Shown here: positions 1 to 8,078 of the stretch, piece after piece
Numbering within the stretch: position 1 is the stretch's first letter
How the letters are laid out: every line of letters starts with the position of its first letter
From: Jaaginema sp046541115
GTDB lineage: Bacteria > Cyanobacteriota > Cyanobacteriia > Cyanobacteriales > Spirulinaceae
Length of the DNA: 25,778 nt
Assembly (NCBI GenBank): GCA_046541115.1
Contig: JBKHDX010000046.1
Location: 1-25,778 of the forward strand
Reading direction: 5' to 3'
Program-made: the position numbers and the translations under genes
The notes under the pieces: generated by a model
Told to the model about the DNA's origin: nothing
Databases searched by the model: none
What the model saw: the letters and a program-made list of their open reading frames with translations, nothing else

Positions 1-47
1 GTCATCAGTTATCAGTCATCAGTGACCAACAACCAACAACCAACAAC
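1..47. repeat. Heptamer repeat tract (CAACAAC)3 at tolC 3' end
   Basis: Three perfect tandem copies of the heptamer CAACAAC occupy 27-47. They are preceded by a degenerate CAGTCATCAGT/CAGTTATCAGT tract that runs to the window edge. On the minus strand this reads GTTGTTG repeats immediately downstream of the tolC-like gene, and the last base of the repeat is part of that gene's stop codon (47-49). The same repeat family occurs at 3151-3200. Heptameric short tandem repeats of this kind are known from cyanobacterial intergenic regions. Confidence 0.8.
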
Positions 48-1918
48 TAATTATCGGAAATCACCACTCCCCAAGTATTGAGAGTATTACCAATTGTCTG
101 GTCGAGACGCGATCGCGCATTGAGGTAACTAATTTTGGCATTGAGTTCGGCGTTGCGGGCATTGACCAGTTGTTGCTGAAGATCGATGACCTCGCGAATA
201 TTGCCCCTTCCCAGTCTGCGAAGCTCTTGGGCGATTTCTAAATCCTGTTCGGCGAGTTCGAGGGCTTGAAGCGCTAGTTGGACTTGTTCGTATTGTAGCT
301 GTACATCTCGGAGGCGGTTCTCTAGTTGAATCTCTAGGCTTTCTTGAAGTTCGATGCTGTTGTTTTGGGCTTGTTGCAGTCGGACTTGACTCCGTTGAAA
401 ATCACTTTCGCGGGTGCGATCGCCCAATTCCTGACTCGCGACTAAGCCAGCACGGAGATCGCTGCGGCGATCGCGGGTTTCCCCATAGCGGGCTTGAAAA
501 TCGAGATTCCAGCGTCGGTTGTCTTCGGCTTTGAGTAATGCGAGTTCGGCTTGTTGTTGAGCCAGTTGGATTTGTTGCAACCGGGGCTGATTGGCAAACA
601 TAAACTCTCGCAGTTCCTCTGGGTTGAGTTCAGGGGGTTCGACGGTGGGTTGTTCAATGGCGATAATCGGGGTTTGTGGGTCGATATCCAGTAAATTAAT
701 GAGTTGGAGGTAAGTTTGTTCGAGATTGTTGCGGGCTGCGACTAAATCCACCTCAACGCGAGCAACTCTGGCTTCACTTTGTACCAAAGCAACCCGCGCT
801 ATCCGTCCGGCTTCGACGAGGGCGCGATCGCGCTCGAATAAGCGTTTCGCATTCTCTAGCGCTGATTCTTGAATTTTGACTTGTTCTTGGGCTTGCACCA
901 CGGCACGATAAGCCAAAATCGTCTCAGTGATGGTATTGCTGAGAGTCGAGCGTAAATCAAGAACATCAAATTGCGCTTGCAGACGGGCAATATTTACATC
1001 GGCCGTATTCACTGCCACCCCCGCATTCCGCAGTAAAGGCTGTGTAAAAGTGAGAGAAACCCCTTGACCCGATCCACCTCGACTTTGAGCGTTTGCTTGC
1101 CACTGCGCCCCAAATTCGGCTCCTGTGGGCATTTTGATGGCAACATTGGCTCCGAGTTGTAAAAGTTCGGTGGTTTGGTTGATGTTATCGTTTCCGGTTC
1201 CGGTAATAACCCCTTCAACGCGGGGAGTGAGTCTGGGGGTAAAGACGTTTTCTGCGACTGCTAAATCGGCTCGTTGGGCAATGCGTTCGAGGTAAGCATT
1301 TTTGATGTCGCGATTATTGGCTAACGTGAGGGCGATCGCGTCGGAGAGCGTTAAGTTTAAGGGTTCTGTCGGCAGGGTTTGGGCTTGCTGGTTTGAGGAG
1401 TTAGCAGGAGGACGACGGACAAAGGAGAGTAAAGAGCGATGGGGTTTCGGTTGACTTGTCGTCTGGCCATCTGCTTGAGGAGAAGGGGCAGATCGACGAG
1501 GACGGATGTTGAGAGGATTGCCAGAGGAAGGCGATCGCGAGAGAATACTGGCAACCGGATCGGATTTTGGCGGGTTTTGGCTCGTTTGAGGTGGTAAAGG
1601 CGCGATGGGGGCGTAAATTTGCCGATCTACTTGATTTGACCCTAAAAGTTGCGGCGATTCGGTATAGTTTGTTTGTTGATTAGGAAACGATTGATGGCTT
1701 TGGGGAATGACTTGAGGGGCAATAACATCGCGAGCTTGGGGAACAGAAGGGGAAGATGTGGTGTGTAACGCTGCGGCTGTGGTGAAAACAGCCCCTCCCA
1801 CGCAGGCGATCGCCAAGCCCAATTGCGGCGGCCAAGCTTTCAACAACGAGAAACGAGACGGAACAGGATAAAAGCGTCGTGACTTTGGGTTAATGCTCGG
1901 TTTGCGCGACAAAGACAT
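47..1918 (-). CDS. TolC-type outer-membrane efflux protein
   Basis: Outer-membrane channel of a tripartite export system, expected to form a trimeric barrel with a periplasmic helical tunnel and to dock with the adaptor encoded upstream. The 623 residues begin with a basic stretch and one hydrophobic segment (about 33-51) that fits a signal sequence. A Pro/Ser/Gln-rich low-complexity region runs to about 185. Two outer-membrane-efflux repeats then fill about 190-615, with long Gln/Ala/Leu-rich amphipathic helices. The opening LTLSDAIALTLANN is typical of the family. The long low-complexity N-terminal extension is common in cyanobacterial TolC homologues. It is the last gene of a minus-strand set with the permease (57-base gap) and the adaptor. 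The stop TAG touches a heptamer repeat. Family is confident; the exported substrate is unknown. Confidence 0.9.
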   Translation of the reverse strand: MSLSRKPSINPKSRRFYPVPSRFSLLKAWPPQLGLAIACVGGAVFTTAAALHTTSSPSVPQARDVIAPQVIPQSHQSFPNQQTNYTESPQLLGSNQVDRQIYAPIAPLPPQTSQNPPKSDPVASILSRSPSSGNPLNIRPRRSAPSPQADGQTTSQPKPHRSLLSFVRRPPANSSNQQAQTLPTEPLNLTLSDAIALTLANNRDIKNAYLERIAQRADLAVAENVFTPRLTPRVEGVITGTGNDNINQTTELLQLGANVAIKMPTGAEFGAQWQANAQSRGGSGQGVSLTFTQPLLRNAGVAVNTADVNIARLQAQFDVLDLRSTLSNTITETILAYRAVVQAQEQVKIQESALENAKRLFERDRALVEAGRIARVALVQSEARVARVEVDLVAARNNLEQTYLQLINLLDIDPQTPIIAIEQPTVEPPELNPEELREFMFANQPRLQQIQLAQQQAELALLKAEDNRRWNLDFQARYGETRDRRSDLRAGLVASQELGDRTRESDFQRSQVRLQQAQNNSIELQESLEIQLENRLRDVQLQYEQVQLALQALELAEQDLEIAQELRRLGRGNIREVIDLQQQLVNARNAELNAKISYLNARSRLDQTIGNTLNTWGVVISDN

Positions 1919-1974
1919 AAAACAATAGGGAACAAAGAGAACAAAAAATTATGCCCAAACCGCCCAATCTTACC

Positions 1975-3147
1975 TTAGTTGCGGCTGCGTAACGCTTGGA
2001 CAGGTTCGAGTTGACTGGCTCGTAGCGCCGGGAAAAAACTAGAGCCAACGCCTACACAAAGTGCTGCACCCAAAGACAATCCGGCGGTCATCATTTCAAA
2101 GTTATAGGGCAACTCGAAGCGATTGGCAACTACCCGCGTCAGTCCGTCTACCGCGATCGCGGCACTCGTTCCCCCCATTAAACTCAGCAATACCGCTTCG
2201 AGGATAAACTGTAACATGATTGTGCGCTGCGTCGCTCCAATCGCCCGTCGCAATCCAATTTCTGGGGTACGCTCCATGACCGAGGCGATCGTAATATTGG
2301 CAATACCCACCCCCGCTACCAGTAGGGCAATGATTCCCACAGCTAATAAGCCCCGCGAAGCTAAGGTCAGGGTTTCTTTTTGCTGCAAAATATCTTCGGC
2401 GTTGTTGTTCGTCCAAATGTCTGCTTGAGGAAACCGTTGTTTCAGTAAAGCTTTGACTTCTTCCTCGACGCGAATCAAGTCTTCTAAGCGATGAGGGCGA
2501 AGATGGAGACCATTAATTTGTCGAAAACCGCTACTTGCTTCGTATAATGCTAGAGAAACCAGCATTTCGCCTCTCGGTTCGGCATCTTGCGATCGCAATT
2601 TTGTATTCATTAAGCCAATCACCAGATGAGGCCGTCCCGACACATAAATCCGCTTTCCAATCGGGTTTTGACCTAAATTCAGTTGTTCTGCCAGCAAGCG
2701 ATCGATCGCTACCACCGGACGATAATTCTCAAAATCCGCTTGATTGAAAAAGCGACCTTGCAGGATAGATCGTCCTGAAGTCAATAAATGATCCGGAGAC
2801 ACAGCCTCCACATAAGTTTCGACCGTATTATCTTCATAAGTCGCATCCCCATAATCATAAAACGCCGAACCGCTAACCGCTTGTAAGCCTGCAATCTGAC
2901 GTTTGACCCAATCAATATCCTCTGAACGTAAATTGGGGCTATCTCTTGACCACAGAGAAATACGAACTTGCGGGGCTTCCTGCTTGGCTAATTGTGCTTC
3001 AATAACGGCGGTACTAATCGTCCTAACTTGTAAGGTGGCGTTAACGGCTGCTACGCCCATAAATACGCCAAAAGTTGTCAAACCCGACCGCAAAGGATTA
3101 CTTTTAAGGGATTGCCAGGTTAAACGCAGTAGATCGAACTGTCTCAT
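1975..3147 (-). CDS. MacB/DevC-type ABC transporter permease
   Basis: Inner-membrane permease subunit of a MacB/DevC-type (type VII) ABC exporter. The 390 residues show the standard layout: TM1 at about 20-42, a large periplasmic domain (about 43-265), then TM2 at about 266-291, TM3 near 310-333 and TM4 near 353-377. The cytoplasmic coupling segment after TM2 reads ERTPEIGLRRAIGAT, the hallmark of FtsX-like permeases. There is no ATP-binding domain, so unlike E. coli MacB the ATPase must be a separate protein, as in DevBCA. No ATPase gene is present in the window. The ATG at 3147 is directly preceded by repeat-derived sequence and has no visible Shine-Dalgarno. It lies between adaptor and TolC genes, which supports a shared export role. 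Confidence 0.9.
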   Translation of the reverse strand: MRQFDLLRLTWQSLKSNPLRSGLTTFGVFMGVAAVNATLQVRTISTAVIEAQLAKQEAPQVRISLWSRDSPNLRSEDIDWVKRQIAGLQAVSGSAFYDYGDATYEDNTVETYVEAVSPDHLLTSGRSILQGRFFNQADFENYRPVVAIDRLLAEQLNLGQNPIGKRIYVSGRPHLVIGLMNTKLRSQDAEPRGEMLVSLALYEASSGFRQINGLHLRPHRLEDLIRVEEEVKALLKQRFPQADIWTNNNAEDILQQKETLTLASRGLLAVGIIALLVAGVGIANITIASVMERTPEIGLRRAIGATQRTIMLQFILEAVLLSLMGGTSAAIAVDGLTRVVANRFELPYNFEMMTAGLSLGAALCVGVGSSFFPALRASQLEPVQALRSRN

Positions 3148-3150
3148 GGG

Positions 3151-3294
3151 TTAGGTTGTTGTTGGTTATTGGTTGTTGGTTGTTAGTTGTTGGTTGTCGT
3201 CAGAATCCCTCAATTGGTAATTGGTAACTGGTAATTGGTCATTGGTCATTGGTCATTTCCTCCCCCACTGCCTACTGCCCACTGCCCACTGCCT
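3151..3294. repeat. Composite heptamer repeat block between hlyD and permease
   Basis: Three different heptamer arrays follow one another. A GTTGTTG-like array fills about 3154-3197. Six copies of GGTNAYT fill 3216-3257 (GGTAATT, GGTAACT, GGTAATT, then GGTCATT three times). After TCCTCCC come four copies of ACTGCCY at 3267-3294. The block is flanked by CCTCAATT upstream and TTTCCTCCC downstream of the middle array, exactly as in the block at 24742-24836. The ACTGCCY array lies inside the 3' end of the hlyD-like gene and encodes its last six residues and stop codon. I see no transposase or insertion-sequence ends. Confidence 0.85.
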
Positions 3295-4744
3295 CAATCG
3301 GAATACCCGGTTCAAGTTCGAGGTCTGGACTCGGTTGAATAACGCGATCGCCCACTTCTAAACCCGATTTGACCTCAACTGTCGTCAAACTTTCTAAACC
3401 CAGGGTAACGGGGCGTTTCTCGGCGACTCCGGCATCATTGCGTACCCAGACCCAAGCCTCGTCCCCGTCTCTTTGGATAAGTTCGATATTGAGCGAGATG
3501 ACATTGGTTTGTTCGGCTAAGATAATCTCAGCATTCACAGAACTGTCGGGAATGAGCGCTTGACTAGGGCGGTCTAGGGTCAAAATCGCGGTTACTGTGG
3601 CTTGGTTGCCGCGACTGGAGTTATTATCGTCAGTTTTCGCGATTTGCGCTACTTTTTCGACTCTGGCGGGGTATTCTTCGGCATTGGGGCCAATGATGCT
3701 AACGATCGCCTTTTGACCCACTTTCACTTTCGCTGCATCGAGGGTAGAGAGTTGTACGATAACTTCCTCGCGGGAGGGATTACCTAAAACCATGAGAATA
3801 TTGTCAGTTTTGACCACATCTCCGGGTTGTACGGCTAAATCAAGGACTTTACCGTTAATGGTGGCGACGATCGCGCTTTCTTGGAGTTGGGCTTGGGCTT
3901 CTTGTAAGTCTAAAAGAGCGAGATTGAGGTCGCGTTCGGCACTTCTGACAGCAATTTTAGCTTGATTGAGTTCGTTTTCGGTGTCAATCAGGTTGGATCG
4001 CGGTTGGTTACGAGCGATCGCGATTTTGGCTTCCAGACTTTGGACTTCGAGTTGTTGTTGTTGGGCTTTGAGTTGAGCATCCCGCAGTTGCGATCGCAAT
4101 CCTTCAATTTCTTGTTCTTGTCGTCGTACTTCTTCGGCTGCAATAAAACCGCGATCCAACAGGTTTTGTAACTCGTTTAATTCCCTTTGTTGTCGTGCGA
4201 GTTGGTTTTGGGCTTCAGTAATTTTCTCGCGATCGCGCTGAAGTTGCAATCTGGCTTTTTCTAATGCCACTTCATCTGTAACGATCTCTGTATCTATATT
4301 GTTACGGGCTGCATTAAACTTAGCTTGGGCCGATCGGACGCTTTCTTGTTGCTGCAACAAATCCAACTCTCGCTTTTGGATTTCTAACTGTTTTTGAGCC
4401 ACGGCGGTTTCCCTTGTCCCATCCCGCAGAATAATCAAGGGTTGTCCGACACTCACCTCCTCGTTAACCTGCACTGCCACTTGCTCGACCACTCCTAACT
4501 CTAGAGGGGATTTGAGGGTTTGTTGATTGCCGAGTTTGACCACACCACTCACACTCAGGGTTTCGGCCACAGTACCTCGTTCTACGGTAATCAGACTAGC
4601 TGCGACTTCTTCAGCCGTGGGATTCCCCAACCGCATATAAGCGAGAAAAACACCAATTCCGACGATCGCGATCGCCCCCGACCCCAAAATCCATCGTTTT
4701 CCCCTTTGCAATCCCTTGCTATAGTCTTTTGTCCCGGCAGCCAT
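3272..4744 (-). CDS. HlyD/DevB-family periplasmic adaptor subunit
   Basis: Membrane fusion protein linking an inner-membrane ABC permease to the TolC channel. The 490 residues contain a cytoplasmic basic N-terminus, one TM segment at about 18-38, a first barrel-sandwich half (about 60-110) and a very long coiled-coil hairpin (about 112-285, Gln/Glu/Arg/Leu-rich). The second lipoyl half around 290-320 (IVATINGKVLDLAVQPGDVV) and beta-barrel/membrane-proximal domains follow. The length and long hairpin match DevB-type adaptors of cyanobacteria. An AGGGA element lies about 8 bases before the ATG. It is the first gene of the export set and is transcribed away from the divergent cassette at 4879. 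The last six residues (AVGSGQ) and the stop TAG are encoded by four ACTGCCY heptamers, so the natural C-terminus appears to have been overwritten by a repeat tract. Confidence 0.9.
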   Translation of the reverse strand: MAAGTKDYSKGLQRGKRWILGSGAIAIVGIGVFLAYMRLGNPTAEEVAASLITVERGTVAETLSVSGVVKLGNQQTLKSPLELGVVEQVAVQVNEEVSVGQPLIILRDGTRETAVAQKQLEIQKRELDLLQQQESVRSAQAKFNAARNNIDTEIVTDEVALEKARLQLQRDREKITEAQNQLARQQRELNELQNLLDRGFIAAEEVRRQEQEIEGLRSQLRDAQLKAQQQQLEVQSLEAKIAIARNQPRSNLIDTENELNQAKIAVRSAERDLNLALLDLQEAQAQLQESAIVATINGKVLDLAVQPGDVVKTDNILMVLGNPSREEVIVQLSTLDAAKVKVGQKAIVSIIGPNAEEYPARVEKVAQIAKTDDNNSSRGNQATVTAILTLDRPSQALIPDSSVNAEIILAEQTNVISLNIELIQRDGDEAWVWVRNDAGVAEKRPVTLGLESLTTVEVKSGLEVGDRVIQPSPDLELEPGIPIEAVGSGQ

Positions 4745-4878
4745 GATGCCATCCCTACTAGCCGTTAAATCTTATTTCTCAGTTATTCCCAACGCCTTTG
4801 AAAATTATTTTTTCTAGTATAGAGAGTTTAATATCAGTAGGGGTAATATTTTAGTTAATCGAATGAGGTGGCTGCATC

Positions 4879-5196
4879 ATGCTCTTATGGCGTGCTGTAC
4901 TAGACCAAGAATTATCCGATCTCCGACTTTACAAGGTTTTTCGCAACCCCACAGGCATAGAAACCAAATACTTTTCTGAATCTGCCGCTGGAGCAAGTTG
5001 GTATGCCAGACAAGCTTATAAAGCGTGGCCTCAAGAGGGAGCTTATACACTCATTCAAACTTCTATTCCCAAACAACTGATAATACCAGTAATGATTGTT
5101 ATGGTTGATAGGGGCATTAGAGCAACTATTGTTCCAACTGAATTGTTATCTCAACTTACAATCCCGGTTATATTACCATATTTATTACTTAATTAA
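4879..5196 (+). CDS. Small ADP-ribosyltransferase-like protein (putative toxin)
   Basis: I do not recognise a named family with certainty. The 105-residue protein starts LWRAV (Arg5), followed by a short helix DQELSDLR, then NPTGIETKYFSES (residues 23-35), a helix ASWYARQAY and strands TLIQTSI and ATIVPTELL (Glu88). This order recalls small ADP-ribosyltransferase-fold toxins: Arg in the first strand, an aromatic-Ser element after a Gly-rich turn, and a late acidic residue. That reading is inference from pattern memory. The start is supported by AGGTGG seven bases upstream. The gene lies 15 bases ahead of the macro-like gene, so they are probably cotranscribed. Base composition looks AT-richer than the flanking genes by eye, and no GCGATCGC site is present in either gene. 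Confidence 0.5.
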   Translation: MLLWRAVLDQELSDLRLYKVFRNPTGIETKYFSESAAGASWYARQAYKAWPQEGAYTLIQTSIPKQLIIPVMIVMVDRGIRATIVPTELLSQLTIPVILPYLLLN

Positions 5197-5211
5197 GGAA
5201 TTTTCTAAATT

Positions 5212-5757
5212 ATGTTAAAGTTAGTCATTGCTGATGACTCAGCCCACACTTTGAAAAATTGGTCTAACGTTTTTTCTGAAATTGATACTATTTACACTTT
5301 AGAAAGCAATATTCCAACCTGTATGAGTTTACCCAATATCGATGCTGTACTAATGATGGGGATGTTTGCTCATCAAAGATACGGAGGTCAGCCTAAAATG
5401 GGAGAATCGCAAGTGCTTCCGACCCAAGGAGCATCGGGTATGCCAAAATTTGTTGTGACTACACCTCCTTTTCCCGCTCATCTCAAAAATCAAAATAGCG
5501 CAGGTCAAAAGGAAATTATTTCAGCCCCAAACGAGCGGATTTCTACTGATGAAGAAACTTATATTTTATTTACAAAAGTATTTGAATGTATCAATCAATT
5601 TAATAAACTCTATCGAGAAACACCTCTACAAACCCTAGCAATTCATTTATCTTTTCTCAATTTTTCTCAGAATCAAACTGATGTAGAAGCGAAAGCAGCT
5701 TTGAGGGCTTATCGGGAAATTTACCCAATTTCAGCCCCTTTAAAGAATAGCCGTTAA
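5212..5757 (+). CDS. Degenerate macro-domain-like protein (putative antitoxin/immunity)
   Basis: The 181-residue protein has the order of elements expected of a macro domain. IDAVLMM (43-49) stands where IDAIVNAAN would be. A Gly-Gly follows at 58-59. GESQVLPTQGASGMPKFVVT (64-83) resembles the GEAxxTPxxxLPAKYVIHT strand pair. A helix with ILFTKVFECINQFNKL and a strand TLAIHLSFLNF come next, then a C-terminal helix. The ADP-ribose-binding NAAN and the late Gly-rich loop are not conserved (MGMF and NFSQNQTD instead), so hydrolase activity is doubtful. AAGGAA precedes the ATG by 11 bases. It follows the ART-like gene by 15 bases and ends 15 bases from the convergent TPR gene. The macro assignment is inference by eye; a DarG-like or immunity role is a hypothesis. 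Confidence 0.5.
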   Translation: MLKLVIADDSAHTLKNWSNVFSEIDTIYTLESNIPTCMSLPNIDAVLMMGMFAHQRYGGQPKMGESQVLPTQGASGMPKFVVTTPPFPAHLKNQNSAGQKEIISAPNERISTDEETYILFTKVFECINQFNKLYRETPLQTLAIHLSFLNFSQNQTDVEAKAALRAYREIYPISAPLKNSR

Positions 5758-5772
5758 TTCACTGAGATTTTT

Positions 5773-7590
5773 CTATTGATATTCACTCAACAATTGGGGT
5801 AAATAGTCGTAACCATCTACACCAATTGCTTTAATAATTTCCGATCGCCCACTTTCTAAGGCAGCATTAAAAACATCTTCGCCCCATTTACCCCGCAATA
5901 CTACTAACAATCCTGCGGCTTGTCGCCATTCTACGGCCTCAATCTGATATAAACCGTACATCGCCAAACTGCCGTAAACCACTGCATTTTGAAGTATAGA
6001 TAAGCTGTAGTAAGCTTCAGCGAGATAGCGATAGGTCAGCCCTTGTAAATAGATATCTCCGACTTTTGCCGTTAATTCTAAGGCTTTGGCGAGATAAATT
6101 AAAGCATCTTGAGCGCGATCGCCCTCGGTATCGGGGGAGGCGATCGCCCGCACCACATTGGCCACCCCTAAGCTATAATTTGCCAAAGCCAGGGTTTTGA
6201 GATCGCCGACACGCTCAGATAATTCCAAACCTTGCTCTAAATAGGTCATGGCGCGATCGCATCCTTCCGAATCCAAACGCTCTAATTGGGTTGCAGCCAA
6301 CACCTCACTGTAGCCAAAATTTACCAACGCATTCGCTGTCCCCACGCGATCGCCTACTTCCCTGGCTAAAATCAAAGCCCGTTGACTGTAACGAATTGCT
6401 TCTTGATATTGCTTCTGACCGGCGTAAATCCGGCTAATATGATTCAAATTGGCAATTTCACAGGCTCGATCTTGGGTTTCTCTGGCAATTTCTAGGGCTT
6501 GTTCGTGAAAATTCACGGCGCGATCGTCCCGTCCTAAAAAGCGCTGAGAATAGCCTAGCAAGGTCAACAAGCGCCCCTTTTCAGGAGTTATATCCCATCG
6601 TCCCAACGGCTCATCGAGGTACTTTAACGCCTCTCGTAAGGACTCTCCGCCTAAACTGATTAAAATGCCGCCGTATAAGGGAAAATCCTCGCGATTGGCG
6701 AATAACCGTAAAAATTGTAGCATCACCTGAAAACTACCTTCAGTTAAAGCAGGACGACCCAGGAGTTGTAAACCATTCCACAACTGACCCCACAATGCAG
6801 CAAACGTCAATAAAGTACGATTGGAAAGTTGTTTCCCCACTTGCGCGTCGTAGGGTTGACGGTCAAACCAACTCACCAAACTACGTTGCAATCCCTGAAA
6901 AAATACCGCTAACGCCAAGATTTCTGAGGAGTCGAGACTGGGACGAGACTGTACCCAATCCATGGGCGATCGCTGTTGGGCTAAAAAAGCTAAAAAAGTT
7001 TGAATTGGCTTAACATCCGTCTTTTTAGACCATAATGACCAGGGTTGCACCTCCTGAGCCACACCCCCAAAGCCTAGATTTGCCCCAGTCCCATACAGCC
7101 AACTGAGCAAATCCGGTTCGAGGGCCGTAAAAGCCTTGAGTCCGTCGGCGATTCCTTGGGCAATTTCCGTTTCTTCTTGCTGTTGTAAGGCAGTCCCCAA
7201 AGTCCCTAATTGGTCGAAGGGAAAGGGCTTCTTTTGATTGGGGTCAAGGCTTTGTAAGGCGATAATTAAGCCGTTGTCGCTGTTTTGAATTTGCTCTACA
7301 GTTGTGGCAGTGCGATCGCGCTGTTGGTTTTCTTTTTGCCAACGTCCCCATTCTCCTTGTACCATCTCTAACGCCCGGAAAATTCGCGCTGCTTTGAGTT
7401 TAACCTCTAGTTGGGCTTGGGTACTCTCCATCCGTTCGGCTAAACAGCGTTCAAAAATTTCCCCTGTCCCCGGTTCAATTCCCGCAACCAGCTTTTTATA
7501 AACTTGGGCTTTCGAGCTAATTTTGCCTTTCAGGGTTAAGTCTGTAATTTCGTCGATTAATTCAAAGTAGCGATCGCGCAGGCTTGACAT
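5773..7590 (-). CDS. Tetratricopeptide-repeat protein
   Basis: A 605-residue soluble protein with no signal peptide or membrane segment. The N-terminal half (to about 330) has no domain I recognise; it opens with a helical segment SLRDRYFELIDEITDLTLKG. Residues about 340-560 hold several TPR units, visible as alternating helices with A-x-x-Y/F-x-x-A-L patterns such as QYQEAIRYSQRALILAREVGD and AMTYLEQGLELSERVGD. Such repeats mediate protein-protein contacts. Its partner and function are not evident. It is convergent with the macro-like gene (15-base gap) and is followed by no obvious terminator. Similar TPR proteins are widespread in cyanobacteria. The CDS is secure; the role is unknown. Confidence 0.85.
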   Translation of the reverse strand: MSSLRDRYFELIDEITDLTLKGKISSKAQVYKKLVAGIEPGTGEIFERCLAERMESTQAQLEVKLKAARIFRALEMVQGEWGRWQKENQQRDRTATTVEQIQNSDNGLIIALQSLDPNQKKPFPFDQLGTLGTALQQQEETEIAQGIADGLKAFTALEPDLLSWLYGTGANLGFGGVAQEVQPWSLWSKKTDVKPIQTFLAFLAQQRSPMDWVQSRPSLDSSEILALAVFFQGLQRSLVSWFDRQPYDAQVGKQLSNRTLLTFAALWGQLWNGLQLLGRPALTEGSFQVMLQFLRLFANREDFPLYGGILISLGGESLREALKYLDEPLGRWDITPEKGRLLTLLGYSQRFLGRDDRAVNFHEQALEIARETQDRACEIANLNHISRIYAGQKQYQEAIRYSQRALILAREVGDRVGTANALVNFGYSEVLAATQLERLDSEGCDRAMTYLEQGLELSERVGDLKTLALANYSLGVANVVRAIASPDTEGDRAQDALIYLAKALELTAKVGDIYLQGLTYRYLAEAYYSLSILQNAVVYGSLAMYGLYQIEAVEWRQAAGLLVVLRGKWGEDVFNAALESGRSEIIKAIGVDGYDYLPQLLSEYQ

Positions 7591-7687
7591 CGGTTATCAA
7601 TCAATGAGTAATTTACAATTTGCAGTGTAAAGAATTAACAGCGATTCAATCCATTACCAATTCCCAGAAAGCACAAACAACAAATAA

Positions 7688-7966
7688 CTAATTCTTAGAA
7701 ATTTTAAAAGAAATGGGTTGCGCGGATTTTTGAGGGGTTTGGGTTTGCGATTGTTGTAGGGATTTAGCCGGGTCGAGTAATTCGCCGTTCACTGTATCCA
7801 TCGGACGCTCAAACCAAGAACGCAAGCCCTTATTAGAGTTGGACGCGATCGCCAACATCACCCCCGCGATCGCGTACAACGGTAGCGGCAATGTCACTTC
7901 TTGAAGCCACTGATAAAACTCCACCACCCCAAACAATAACGCCACACTCAGCAACCAAACTTTCAT
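7688..7966 (-). CDS. Small two-helix membrane protein, unknown function
   Basis: Two hydrophobic segments (about residues 3-19 and 26-42) are followed by a polar, Gln/Ser-rich tail of about 45 residues, probably cytoplasmic. I chose the ATG at 7966, not the TTG one codon upstream, because GGGAGG sits five bases before the ATG, one of the best ribosome binding sites in the window. The product is 92 residues. I recognise no family. It lies between the TPR gene and prk, all on the minus strand. The hairpin at 8016-8054 separates it from prk, so cotranscription with prk is unlikely. Confidence 0.75.
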   Translation of the reverse strand: MKVWLLSVALLFGVVEFYQWLQEVTLPLPLYAIAGVMLAIASNSNKGLRSWFERPMDTVNGELLDPAKSLQQSQTQTPQKSAQPISFKISKN

Positions 7967-8012
7967 CAAAACCTCCCTTTCTGGCCTACGCTTGGCTATT
8001 TTATACCAAAGT

Positions 8013-8054
8013 AAAATCGCGAGGGGTTGTTGGAATCATAAAACCCCTCGCGAT
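8013..8054 (-). terminator. Rho-independent terminator of prk
   Basis: A perfect 13-base-pair inverted repeat pairs 8016-8028 (ATCGCGAGGGGTT) with 8042-8054, with a 13-base loop. On the minus strand it begins 24 bases after the prk stop codon and is followed by TTTTAC, a short T run. It overlaps a HIP1-like octamer. It most likely ends the prk transcript. Confidence 0.7.
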
Positions 8055-8078
8055 CGCGACCGTGAATCGGTAAAAAAA

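Noticed and set aside
3151..3294. CRISPR array
   Set aside because: Units are 7 bases in direct tandem with no spacers, and no cas genes are present.
5212..5240. Receiver-domain start (MLKLVIADDS) in the macro-like protein
   Set aside because: The first ten residues mimic a response regulator, but no phospho-acceptor Asp, Thr/Ser or Lys follows in order, and the rest fits a macro-like layout better.
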